64,000 nucleotides of DNA, from assembly GCF_021029445.1 (NCBI RefSeq), contig NZ_CP072610.1:3038001-3102000 (forward strand). Reading direction: 5' to 3'. This DNA comes from Pseudomonas wenzhouensis. Its GTDB lineage: Bacteria; Pseudomonadota; Gammaproteobacteria; Pseudomonadales; Pseudomonadaceae. A program made the translations under genes and the position numbers. Shown piece by piece: positions 37,593-45,444 of the stretch (the stretch's first letter is position 1; the number at the start of each line of letters is the position of its first letter). The notes beneath the pieces were generated by a model. The model was not told the DNA's origin and ran no database searches. It saw nothing but the letters and a program-made list of their open reading frames with translations.

Positions 37593-37632
37593 ACCCGAAC
37601 AACCACCGCAAACGGTGGATGAAAAAAGCGTC
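37593..37632. repeat. Right copy of 40-bp direct repeat flanking the island
   Basis: Starts ACCCGAACAACCACCGCAAA and ends GAAAAAAGCGTC. Partner of 35769-35808. The two copies bracket 1.8 kb containing the truncated gene and the IS, so homologous recombination between them could insert or delete that island. Confidence 0.75.
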
Positions 37633-37696
37633 GGCTACGCGCCCCGATCCACCCTACGCCTGAGAACGCAACCAAGCCGTCCAGCAAGCACACGGC

Positions 37697-37930
37697 TCAC
37701 CCCTGATTACGCCGATCCTGCGCCAGGCGCTCGGCCAGGGCGTCGAGTTCGGGTAACTCCTCATCCGGCATCTGCCGGATCACCGCCTGGGTCAGTTTCA
37801 TCTGGCGGATAAAACGCCGGCAGTTGCCGCACATGGCTAGGTGCGCGCGTACGGCCAGGCGCTGGCGCAGGGTCAGTTGGCCGTCGAGATAATCGCTGGA
37901 ATGAGCGACCAATTCCTTGCAGGTCAGCAT
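37697..37930 (-). CDS. zf-HC2 anti-sigma factor (short, soluble)
   Basis: A 77-residue zinc-finger anti-sigma (ZAS-like) protein: early Cys-Lys (LTCKELVAHSSDYLDG) and the H-x3-C-x2-C motif in RAHLAMCGNCRRF. There is no transmembrane helix after the finger, so it should act in the cytosol, possibly sensing redox or metal directly through its thiolates. Its start overlaps the sigma factor's end by 7 nt, the usual sigma/anti-sigma coupling. It lies upstream of the hvf operon and in the same orientation. Confidence 0.92.
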   Translation of the reverse strand: MLTCKELVAHSSDYLDGQLTLRQRLAVRAHLAMCGNCRRFIRQMKLTQAVIRQMPDEELPELDALAERLAQDRRNQG

Positions 37931-38526
37931 TGGCCTGTCTCCTCGAAATGTTCCAGGGTGGCAAAGACTTTCAGGCGTGCCCGGTGCAGCAGCACACGGG
38001 CATTGGAGAGCGAGATGTCGAGAAGATTACAGATCGCCTCCAACTCCAGGCCCTGACGCTCGCGCAGTACCAGCACGCTGGCCTGCAACTCGGACAGGCT
38101 GGCCAGGGTGTGCTCCAGGCACTCGCGCAATTCGTCTTCGGTGAGCAGGGCTTCGGGGCTGTCCTGATGCCAGGCATGTGGCGCCAGCAGCCAGTGGCCG
38201 TCATCGGAGAAACGCTCTTCGCCTACCGTGCCATGGGGCGCGGCCAGGTCGTCGAGCAGTACCTCGCGACGGTTGTGCTTGAGACGGGTCTTGGCGGTGT
38301 TGGCGGTGATGGTCAGCAGCCAGGTCTTGAGGCTGGCGCGGCCTTGAAAACCTGCCAGGTTGCGCACCACGGCGAACCAGGCATCCTGCACCACCTCATC
38401 GGCATGGCGGCTGCCGACGATGGCGTAGGCCACCGCCCGCATCGCACCCTGATAACGAGCCACCAGCTCGCGGTAGGCCTTTTGCTCGCCGGCGAGCAGG
38501 CGGCCCAAGAGATCGGAATCGGACAT
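37924..38526 (-). CDS. ECF-type RNA polymerase sigma factor
   Basis: A 200-residue sigma factor with region 2 (LLAGEQKAYRELVARYQGAMRAVAY, EVVQDAWFAVVRNLAGFQG, LKTWLLTITANTAKTR) and region 4 (LASLSELQASVLVLRERQGLELEAICNLLDISLSNARVLLHRARLKV). The start MSDSDLLGRLL at 38526 is preferred over an upstream ATG at 38544. Coupled to the zf-HC2 anti-sigma gene. Neighbour of a FabH-like gene, an arrangement I recall from P. aeruginosa PA3285/PA3286. Its likely regulon includes the RiPP operon downstream; that link is inference. Confidence 0.93.
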   Translation of the reverse strand: MSDSDLLGRLLAGEQKAYRELVARYQGAMRAVAYAIVGSRHADEVVQDAWFAVVRNLAGFQGRASLKTWLLTITANTAKTRLKHNRREVLLDDLAAPHGTVGEERFSDDGHWLLAPHAWHQDSPEALLTEDELRECLEHTLASLSELQASVLVLRERQGLELEAICNLLDISLSNARVLLHRARLKVFATLEHFEETGQC

Positions 38527-38597
38527 GGAACTCCCGTAGGTCAAGCCTGCGCACGAAGCCGAACGCCCCGTGCATGTCAGGCATTCCTACAGAGAGT

Positions 38598-39725
38598 TCA
38601 ACGCTTGCGCAAAATTACACTGCCGATCGAATAACCGGCACCAAAGGAGCTTAGAACACCCAGGCTGCCCGCCGGCAGATCGTCCTGGTTCTTGTGCAGG
38701 GCGATCACCGAGCCGGCCGAGCTGGTGTTGGCGTAGGTGTCGAGAATCACCGGCGCCTCGTGCGGCTCGGCGTCGCGCCCCAGCAGCTTGCGCGCGATCA
38801 GCAGGTTCATATTGAGGTTGGCCTGGTGTAGCCAGAAGCGCTTCACATCTGCGACGTTGAGCTGGTTTTCCGCCAGGTGTGCGGCGATCAGCTCAGCGAC
38901 CATCGGGCAAACGTCCTTGAACACCTTGCGGCCCTCCTGCACGAACAGTTTGTCGCGCGCGCCCACGCCCTCTTCCGCCGCGCGGTTGAGGAAGCCGAAG
39001 TTGTTGCGGATGTTGTTGGAGAACTGAGTCAGCAGCTTGGTGCCGACCACGTCGAACTGGTGCTTAGAGGTGGCCTGGTCGGCACGCTCGATGATCACGG
39101 CGGTGGCGGCATCACCGAAGATGAAGTGGCTGTCGCGGTCACGGAAGTTGAGATGGCCGGTGCAGATTTCCGGGTTGACCATCAGGATGGCGCGGGCCTG
39201 GCCGGTCTGGATTGCGGTGGTCGCGGCCTGGATGCCGAAGGTGGCCGACGAGCAGGCGACGTTCATGTCGTAGCCCCAGCCCTGAATGCCCAGCGCAGCC
39301 TGCACTTCGATGGCCACCGCCGGGTAGGCGCGCTGCAGATTCGAGCAAGCGACGATCACCCCGTCGATATCGGCAACGGTCTTGCCGGCCCTCTCCAGCG
39401 CCTGCTTGGCAGCGCCCACAGCCATCTCGCAGAGGATGCCCCACTGCTCGTTATCACGTTCGGGAATGCGCGGCACCATGCGCTGCGGGTCGAGAATGCC
39501 GTCCTTGTCGATGACGAAGCGGCTCTTGATGCCCGACGCCTTTTCGATGAAGGCCGTGCTCGATTCGCTCAGCGCCTCGACCTCGCCACGGGCGATGGCC
39601 TCGGCGTTGTCGGCGTTGAACTGCTGCACGTAGGCATTGAAGGACGCCACCAGCTCGTCGTTGGAAATGCTGTTGGCCGGGGTGTACAGGCCGGTACCAC
39701 TGATCACGACGTTATGCACGGTCAT
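38598..39725 (-). CDS. Beta-ketoacyl-ACP synthase III-like enzyme (PA3286-like)
   Basis: A 375-residue thiolase-fold condensing enzyme. The catalytic triad is visible: Cys158 in [10 protein letters not shown], His in [11 protein letters not shown] and Asn in [12 protein letters not shown]. It is longer than E. coli FabH (317), with extra N-terminal residues (~35-60). The P. aeruginosa PA3286 enzyme condenses octanoyl-CoA from beta-oxidation with malonyl-ACP, shunting degradation products back to synthesis; this is the likely role. It lies 71 nt upstream of the ECF sigma gene on the same strand. Confidence 0.9.
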   Translation of the reverse strand: MTVHNVVISGTGLYTPANSISNDELVASFNAYVQQFNADNAEAIARGEVEALSESSTAFIEKASGIKSRFVIDKDGILDPQRMVPRIPERDNEQWGILCEMAVGAAKQALERAGKTVADIDGVIVACSNLQRAYPAVAIEVQAALGIQGWGYDMNVACSSATFGIQAATTAIQTGQARAILMVNPEICTGHLNFRDRDSHFIFGDAATAVIIERADQATSKHQFDVVGTKLLTQFSNNIRNNFGFLNRAAEEGVGARDKLFVQEGRKVFKDVCPMVAELIAAHLAENQLNVADVKRFWLHQANLNMNLLIARKLLGRDAEPHEAPVILDTYANTSSAGSVIALHKNQDDLPAGSLGVLSSFGAGYSIGSVILRKR

Positions 39726-39956
39726 TCCTCTTCTTGGCCGCTGGCGGCCTCAGGCAGTAGGCCGGCGACAATGGCACCGGCCGAAAATCGGGGGACTAGG
39801 GCCAAGCTCTGACGATGGTTGGCTCCGGGCCCCTGAGTGTGCCACAGGGCAAAGGGGTTCGTCCTCAGCCCTCACGAGTGTCTATATGGACAGAACATGA
39901 CCCGATATAGCCGTTTGGTCTAAAGTCTTATCTCGATCTACCTACCTGGAGCTTGA

Positions 39957-41567
39957 ATGAACCTTTCTCTGCTCAGCCGCTATGCATTTTTTGCGTTCTG
40001 CGTGCTGTTCACCCTGGCCAGCCTGCCCTTCCTCGCTCATGAATGGATATGGCCGTTCACCCTGCTCGGCGGCGTGCTCAGCCTGATCGGTATCGGCGAT
40101 CTGTTGCAGACCCGCCATGCGGTGCGCCGCAACTACCCGATCCTGGGCAATATCCGCTATCTGGTCGAAGGCATCCGCCCGGAGATTCGCCAGTACCTGC
40201 TCGAAGGCGATGCCGAACAGCTGCCCTTCTCCCGCGCCCAGCGCTCGCTGGTCTACGCCCGCGCCAAGAACGAAGGTTCGGACAAACCCTTCGGCACTCT
40301 GAGCGACGTGTACCAGAACGGCTTCGAGTTCATCAGCCACTCGATGCGCCCGGCGCCGCTCACCGATCCGTGCAGTTTTCGCGTGGAGATCGGCGGGCCG
40401 CAATGCAGTCAGCCGTATTCGGCCTCCCTGTTCAACATCTCGGCGATGAGCTTTGGCTCGCTTAGCGCCAATGCGATTCGCGCCCTCAACGAGGGGGCGA
40501 AGCTCGGCGAGTTCTACCATGACACCGGCGAGGGCAGCATCAGCCCCTACCATCGGGAGCACGGTGGCGATCTGGTGTGGGAACTGGGCAGCGGCTACTT
40601 CGGCTGCCGCGCCTCGGACGGCCGCTTCGACCCCGAGCGTTTCGCCGCGCAGGCAGCCAGCCCGCAGGTGAAGATGATCGAGATCAAGCTCAGCCAGGGC
40701 GCCAAGCCGGGCCACGGCGGCATCCTGCCCAAGCACAAGGTCACCGAGGAAATCGCCAACACCCGTGGCGTGCCCATGGGCGAGGACTGCATCTCGCCGT
40801 CACGCCATAGCGCCTTCTCCACGCCGACCGAGCTGCTGCAGTTCATCGCCCAGTTGCGTGAGCTTTCAGGCGGCAAGCCGGTGGGGTTCAAGTTCTGCCT
40901 GGGTCACCCCTGGGAGTTCATGGGTATCGTCAAGGCCATGCTGGAGACTGGCATCCTGCCCGACTTCATAGTCGTTGATGGCAAGGAAGGCGGTACCGGC
41001 GCGGCGCCGCTGGAGTTCACCGATCACCTCGGCGTGCCGCTGCGCGAAGGGCTGCTGTTCGTGCACAACACCCTGGTCGGCAGCAACCTGCGCGACAAGA
41101 TCAAACTCGGCGCCAGCGGCAAGATCGTCAGTGCCTTCGATATCGCCCGCGTGCTGGCCATCGGCGCCGACTGGGCCAATTCGGCGCGCGGCTTCATGTT
41201 CGCCATCGGCTGCATCCAGTCGCAGTCGTGCCACACCAACAAGTGCCCGACCGGTGTGGCGACCCAGGACCCACTGCGCCAGCGCGCACTGGTGGTCGAG
41301 GACAAGGCCCAGCGCGTCTATAACTTCCACCGCAACACGCTCAAGGCGCTGGCCGAGATGCTCGCCGCCGCCGGCCTCGACCATCCTTCACAGATCGATG
41401 CCAAGCATCTGGTGCAGCGCCTGTCAGCGACCGAGATCAAGCTGTTCGCCCAACAGCACGTATTCCTCGCGCCGGGTGAATTGCTCAGCGGCGAGATCGG
41501 CGGTGAGTTCTACCAGCGCATGTGGCGCATGGCCCGCGCCGACAGTTTCGAGCCGGCACCGGCCTGA
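39957..41567 (+). CDS. FMN-binding glutamate-synthase-family protein
   Basis: A 536-residue protein: two N-terminal membrane helices (AFFAFCVLFTLASLPFLA and WPFTLLGGVLSLIGIGDLL) followed by the FMN-binding Glu_synthase barrel (ISAMSFGSLSANAIRALNEG, DTGEGSISPYH, LSQGAKPGHGGILPKHK, VDGKEGGTGAAP). The Cys cluster C-I-Q-S-Q-S-C-H-T-N-K-C may hold a 3Fe-4S centre as in GltB. It lacks the glutaminase and C-terminal domains of GltB, so it is not a complete glutamate synthase; substrate and electron partner are unknown. GGAG precedes the ATG. Confidence 0.88.
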   Translation: MNLSLLSRYAFFAFCVLFTLASLPFLAHEWIWPFTLLGGVLSLIGIGDLLQTRHAVRRNYPILGNIRYLVEGIRPEIRQYLLEGDAEQLPFSRAQRSLVYARAKNEGSDKPFGTLSDVYQNGFEFISHSMRPAPLTDPCSFRVEIGGPQCSQPYSASLFNISAMSFGSLSANAIRALNEGAKLGEFYHDTGEGSISPYHREHGGDLVWELGSGYFGCRASDGRFDPERFAAQAASPQVKMIEIKLSQGAKPGHGGILPKHKVTEEIANTRGVPMGEDCISPSRHSAFSTPTELLQFIAQLRELSGGKPVGFKFCLGHPWEFMGIVKAMLETGILPDFIVVDGKEGGTGAAPLEFTDHLGVPLREGLLFVHNTLVGSNLRDKIKLGASGKIVSAFDIARVLAIGADWANSARGFMFAIGCIQSQSCHTNKCPTGVATQDPLRQRALVVEDKAQRVYNFHRNTLKALAEMLAAAGLDHPSQIDAKHLVQRLSATEIKLFAQQHVFLAPGELLSGEIGGEFYQRMWRMARADSFEPAPA

Positions 41568-41614
41568 CGGGGCACTGACACAGGTTGCCGGTGCTGACCC
41601 GCGCAGCGCGTGGA

Positions 41615-42040
41615 TCAGGGCGTATCGGGGCGAATGTCGAAGCCGCCCTTGTTCTGGCTGACGATGCGCAGGTACTGGGTTTCCCCGGCTTTTACCGGCA
41701 CCGCGACTTCACGCAGCAGGCGGCCCATACCGCAGAGGGTGTCGTCCATGCGATCCGGGGTGATGCCGACGACGCGCGTGCCAGGCGGCACCTGGAAGGT
41801 CGCGACCTCGCCGACACCGATGCGCGCAGCGACCTTGCGATCCACCTCGATGGCCACGTAGCAACCGCCGCCCATCATGCCGAAGTCGCGGTTGACCACG
41901 ATCTGCGCACCATTGGCCGGCGCCTGCTGAAACGCCAGCAGGCGATCATCCGGCACGGGTTTGACGTGTTCGGGATCCCCGCGATACGACGAGCAAGCCG
42001 TCAGCAGCAGCAACGGTAGTGCGATAAGAAGCGAGCGCAT
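41615..42040 (-). CDS. Small lipoprotein
   Basis: A 141-residue lipoprotein with signal peptide and lipobox LLLLTAC, then S-S-Y (no Asp at +2, so outer-membrane sorting expected). The mature part has two conserved-looking cysteines (GGGCYVAIE and DTLCGMGR) and a beta-sandwich pattern resembling DUF2846-type lipoproteins. GGAGGG sits upstream of the ATG at 42040. Function unknown. Confidence 0.78.
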   Translation of the reverse strand: MRSLLIALPLLLLTACSSYRGDPEHVKPVPDDRLLAFQQAPANGAQIVVNRDFGMMGGGCYVAIEVDRKVAARIGVGEVATFQVPPGTRVVGITPDRMDDTLCGMGRLLREVAVPVKAGETQYLRIVSQNKGGFDIRPDTP

Positions 42041-42156
42041 GAAGCCCTCCATGGGTAAATGAGTGCCGCCTGAGTATTGGTGCAGGAAAGCCGGCGGGCA
42101 AGACAAACCCGCCTGCATCAGCCCTGAGCCGAGCGCTCGGCCAGGGCACACGCGCC

Positions 42157-42594
42157 TCAGCCCTGCAGGCGTTTGATCAGTCGCGCCTGCAGCGCCTCCA
42201 ACTCGACCGGGTCGGCCTTGCTGGCGGCGTGAATGCCCAGCCCCTCGCCCTCGAAACGCGGGATCACGTGCATGTGGATATGAAACACTGTCTGCCCGGC
42301 AGGCGCGCCGTTGAACTGCGCAACCTGCACGCCAGCCGGCTGCAGTTCGTCGACCACGGCCTGGGCGACCTTCTTCACCACGGCCATGACCTTGGCCAGG
42401 CTGGCATCGTCGATCTCGAGAATGTTGCGCGCAGCAGCACGCTTGGGAATGACCAGGCTATGCCCCCTGGACTGCGGGAACAGATCGAGGAAGGCCAATA
42501 CATCGTCGTCTTCGTACAGCTTGTAGCAGGGCAGATCGCCGCGAATGATCTGGGCGAAGATGTTCTGGGAATCGTAAGTACCATGCAGGCTCAT
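42157..42594 (-). CDS. HIT-family nucleotide hydrolase/transferase
   Basis: A 145-residue histidine-triad protein. The H-phi-H-phi-H-phi-phi motif is VFHIHMHVIPRF, with upstream N-terminal YDSQNIFAQIIRGDLPCYKLYED and HSLVIPKRAA typical of the HinT/HIT group. These enzymes cleave AMP from phosphoramidates or dinucleoside polyphosphates in the cytosol. Start MSLHGTYDSQN at 42594; the frame continues upstream without homology. Confidence 0.92.
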   Translation of the reverse strand: MSLHGTYDSQNIFAQIIRGDLPCYKLYEDDDVLAFLDLFPQSRGHSLVIPKRAAARNILEIDDASLAKVMAVVKKVAQAVVDELQPAGVQVAQFNGAPAGQTVFHIHMHVIPRFEGEGLGIHAASKADPVELEALQARLIKRLQG

Positions 42595-42770
42595 GCCGAT
42601 GGGCTCCGTGCCGGGTGGAAGAAAACTCGCACCATACCGCCTCGCTCGCACACAGGGAACCAGGCAGGATTGTCCAAGTCGATGACTATTAGCAGTGGCA
42701 TCGATTTCCCGAGCGCAGTCCACTCGTGCTCTGATTGCCACTTCTTCGGCCCATTCGACCAGGAATCGCC

Positions 42771-43472
42771 ATGACCGACATCCGCTCCTTCCCCATTATC
42801 CACAAATGGCCCGCCCAGCATCCCGAGCGTCTGCAGCTGTATTCGCTGCCCACGCCCAATGGCGTCAAGGTGTCGATCATGCTGGAAGAAACCGGCCTGC
42901 CCTATGAGGCGCACCTGGTCAGTTTCGAGCGTAACGAGCAGTTCAGCCCCGAGTTTCTCTCGCTGACGCCGAACAACAAGATTCCCGCCATCCTCGACCC
43001 GAACGGGCCGGGCGGCCAGCCGCTGGCGTTGTTCGAGTCCGGGGCGATTCTGCTCTATCTGGCGGAGAAGACCGGCCAGCTATTGGCGCAGGATGCCGCT
43101 GCCCGCTACGAGACCCTTCAATGGCTGATGTGGCAGATGGGCGGAGTCGGGCCGATGTTTGGTCAGCTCGGCTTCTTCCATAAATTCGCGGGAGCCGAGT
43201 ACGAGGACAAACGCCCGCGCGACCGCTACGTCGCCGAATCCGCACGGTTGCTCGGCGTGCTCGATCAACGCCTGCAGGGGCGTGACTGGATCATGGGTGA
43301 GTACAGCATCGCCGATATTGCCGTGCTGCCCTGGATTCGCTGCCTGGTGGACTTCTACAAGGCCGGTGAGCTGGTGCAATTCGAACGCTTCGGCAACGTA
43401 CGCCGCGTACTCGATGCCTTCCTCGCGCGGCCGGCAGTGCAGCGCGGCCTGAACATTCCCGCACGCGACTGA
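42771..43472 (+). CDS. Nu-class glutathione S-transferase (YghU/YfcG-like)
   Basis: A 233-residue GST. The N-terminal thioredoxin-fold domain has TPNGVKVSIMLEETGLPYE and the cis-Pro/ESGAILLYLAEKTG glutathione-binding segment; the C-terminal helical domain runs from ~100 (WLMWQMGGVGPMFGQLGFFHKF). The TPNG-KV motif marks the nu class, whose E. coli members reduce organic peroxides/disulfides with two glutathiones. AGGAA precedes the ATG at 42771. Monocistronic. Confidence 0.93.
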   Translation: MTDIRSFPIIHKWPAQHPERLQLYSLPTPNGVKVSIMLEETGLPYEAHLVSFERNEQFSPEFLSLTPNNKIPAILDPNGPGGQPLALFESGAILLYLAEKTGQLLAQDAAARYETLQWLMWQMGGVGPMFGQLGFFHKFAGAEYEDKRPRDRYVAESARLLGVLDQRLQGRDWIMGEYSIADIAVLPWIRCLVDFYKAGELVQFERFGNVRRVLDAFLARPAVQRGLNIPARD

Positions 43473-43547
43473 TTCACCCAGATAACGCCTTCGCCCGAGG
43501 CGCCGGAGGCCTATAATTCGGCGCCCGCTCGTCCATTCAGGTTTACC

Positions 43548-44747
43548 ATGAGTCCTCCTTCCTCCAACCCTGCGGCCGCGTTGTCGCCGGGCGCGATCCT
43601 TCTCATTCAACTCGCCCTGGCCCTCGGCGGCTTCGCCATCGGCACCGGCGAGTTCGCCATCATGGGCCTGATGCCCAACGTCGCCGCCGATCTTGGCGTC
43701 AGCGAGCCGCAGGTCGGCCACGTGATCAGCGCCTATGCCCTCGGCGTGGTGGTCGGTGCACCGCTGCTGGCCCTGCTCGGTGCGCGCCTGCCCAGGCGCA
43801 TCCTGCTGCTGTTGCTGATGGGCTGCTTCGCCCTCGGCAACTTCGCCAGCGCCCTGGCGCCGAGTTACGAGCCGCTGCTGATCTTCCGTTTCATCGCCGG
43901 TCTGCCGCACGGCGCCTACTTCGGCATCGCCATGCTGGTGGCCGCCTCCATGGCGCCGCCGCACAAGCGCGCCAAGGCGGTGAGCCGGGTGCTGGCCGGT
44001 CTGACCGTGGCCATTTTGATCGGCAACCCGCTGGCCACCTGGCTCGGCCAGTTCATGAGCTGGCGCTACGCCTTTGCCCTGGTCGGCATCATCGCCATCA
44101 GCACCATCGCCATGGTGGCGATCTTCCTCCCGGCTGACCCCAACGAGCAGCGCAGCAGCCCCTTGGGCGAGCTGCGCGCCTTCAACCGTGCACCGATCTG
44201 GCTGGCGCTGGGCATCGGCGCCATCGGCTTTGCCGGGATGTTCTGCGTGTTCAGCTACATGGCACCGACCCTGCTCCACGTCACCCAGGTCGGCCCCGGC
44301 TGGATTCCGCTGGCCATGGGCGTGTTCGGCGCCGGCTGCATCGTCGGCAACAGCGCTGGCGGCTGGCTGTTCGACCGCCTGCGCCTGCGCGCCGTGGCCT
44401 GGATTCTGGCCTGGAGCACGCTGGTGCTGCTGGTCTTCCCGTTCGCCGCGCACAGCCTGTGGACCATCCTGCCAGCGATCTTCGCCCTCGGCACGATGAT
44501 CGCCCTCGGCCCGGCGCTGCAGACTCACCTGATGGACGTTGCCACTGGCGCGCAGACGCTCGCTGCCGCCTCCAACCACGCCGCGTTCAACGTCGCCAAC
44601 GCGCTCGGCCCCTGGCTCGGCGGCCTGGCCATCAGCGCCGGTATGGGCTGGACGGTGACCGGGTACATCGGCGCTGCCACAGCCATCGGCGGCCTGATTT
44701 TGTTTGTCTGGGCGTGGCAGGTGCAGCAGAAAAACGCAGCGATCTGA
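43548..44747 (+). CDS. MFS transporter, DHA1/AraJ-like
   Basis: A 399-residue inner membrane transporter with about 12 transmembrane helices. The first helix motif GGFAIGTGEFAIMGLMPNVAADLGVSE is typical of the AraJ/chloramphenicol-efflux DHA1 group, as is the motif-A loop LGARLPRRILL and motif C-like segment in helix 5. Proton-driven drug or metabolite export is probable; substrate unknown. Lies 75 nt after the GST gene on the same strand with its own probable promoter. Confidence 0.9.
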   Translation: MSPPSSNPAAALSPGAILLIQLALALGGFAIGTGEFAIMGLMPNVAADLGVSEPQVGHVISAYALGVVVGAPLLALLGARLPRRILLLLLMGCFALGNFASALAPSYEPLLIFRFIAGLPHGAYFGIAMLVAASMAPPHKRAKAVSRVLAGLTVAILIGNPLATWLGQFMSWRYAFALVGIIAISTIAMVAIFLPADPNEQRSSPLGELRAFNRAPIWLALGIGAIGFAGMFCVFSYMAPTLLHVTQVGPGWIPLAMGVFGAGCIVGNSAGGWLFDRLRLRAVAWILAWSTLVLLVFPFAAHSLWTILPAIFALGTMIALGPALQTHLMDVATGAQTLAAASNHAAFNVANALGPWLGGLAISAGMGWTVTGYIGAATAIGGLILFVWAWQVQQKNAAI

Positions 44748-44812
44748 ACAGGTGCGTGAGGTGTCTCGGGCAAGGTATCTTCTACCTCCCGAGCCACCAA
44801 CGAACCCGCCCG

Positions 44813-45370
44813 ATGATTGTTCAGCGTTTACGCGTCGCCCTGATCGCCACCACTCTATTCAGCGCTATGACCGTCCAGGCACAGGTAGAGGTCGAAGCCA
44901 ATGCCGGCCTGCTGGCCGTGAAGATTTCCGAAGAAATCGTGCCGGGCGATTACGAAAAACTACTGCAGGGCTTGCGCGCCAACCCGGGCCAGCACAAGCG
45001 CAAGGTCGCCTTGCTCGACAGCATCGGCGGCAGCGCGCCGGAGGCCATCCGCATGGGTCGCCTGCTGCGCGAAACCGGCTTCGAGGTGCTGGTGCCCTCC
45101 GGTGGCCTATGCCAGGGCAGTTGCATCTACCTGCTGGCTGCCGGCAAAAAGCGCACCATCAACGGCCATGTCGCCCTGCGCCGCCCGCCCTTCCCGGCCG
45201 GAGACTCGGCATTGGCGCAGGCCGCCCATGGCCGCCAACCGTTCAGCCCGGCCACGTACTTTCGCGACATGGGCGTCGACGTGCGCCTGGCCGAAGCGAT
45301 CTACCAGGCCCCGCCCGGTCGTTTGCATCTGCTGAGCAAAGAGGATCTGGCGCGCTATCGCCTGCGCTAA
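44813..45370 (+). CDS. Exported ClpP/crotonase-like protein (COG3904-like)
   Basis: A 185-residue protein with a signal peptide (VALIATTLFSAMTVQAQ) and a ClpP-like fold pattern: LLDSIGGSAPEAIRMGRLLRETG and VPSGGLCQGSCIYLLAAGKKR. In ClpP/SppA-type proteases this second position carries the nucleophile Ser with neighbouring Ala or Met; here it is QGSCIYLL, so Ser may still serve. Predicted periplasmic. Enzymatic activity is unproven; a disulfide between the two nearby Cys is possible. A terminator follows at 45387. Confidence 0.75.
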   Translation: MIVQRLRVALIATTLFSAMTVQAQVEVEANAGLLAVKISEEIVPGDYEKLLQGLRANPGQHKRKVALLDSIGGSAPEAIRMGRLLRETGFEVLVPSGGLCQGSCIYLLAAGKKRTINGHVALRRPPFPAGDSALAQAAHGRQPFSPATYFRDMGVDVRLAEAIYQAPPGRLHLLSKEDLARYRLR

Positions 45371-45386
45371 GGTCACCGCCAAGAAA

Positions 45387-45420
45387 AACGCCGCAGGCCC
45401 TGCAAGGCTTGCGGCGTTCT
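45387..45420. terminator. Intrinsic terminator between convergent genes
   Basis: AACGCCGCA and TGCGGCGTT pair as a 9-bp stem, with A-tract to the left and T-containing tail to the right. It serves the ClpP-like gene and probably the convergent CitMHS gene. Confidence 0.85.
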
Positions 45421-45444
45421 GGTTTGCCCGTGAGGCATGGGTGG

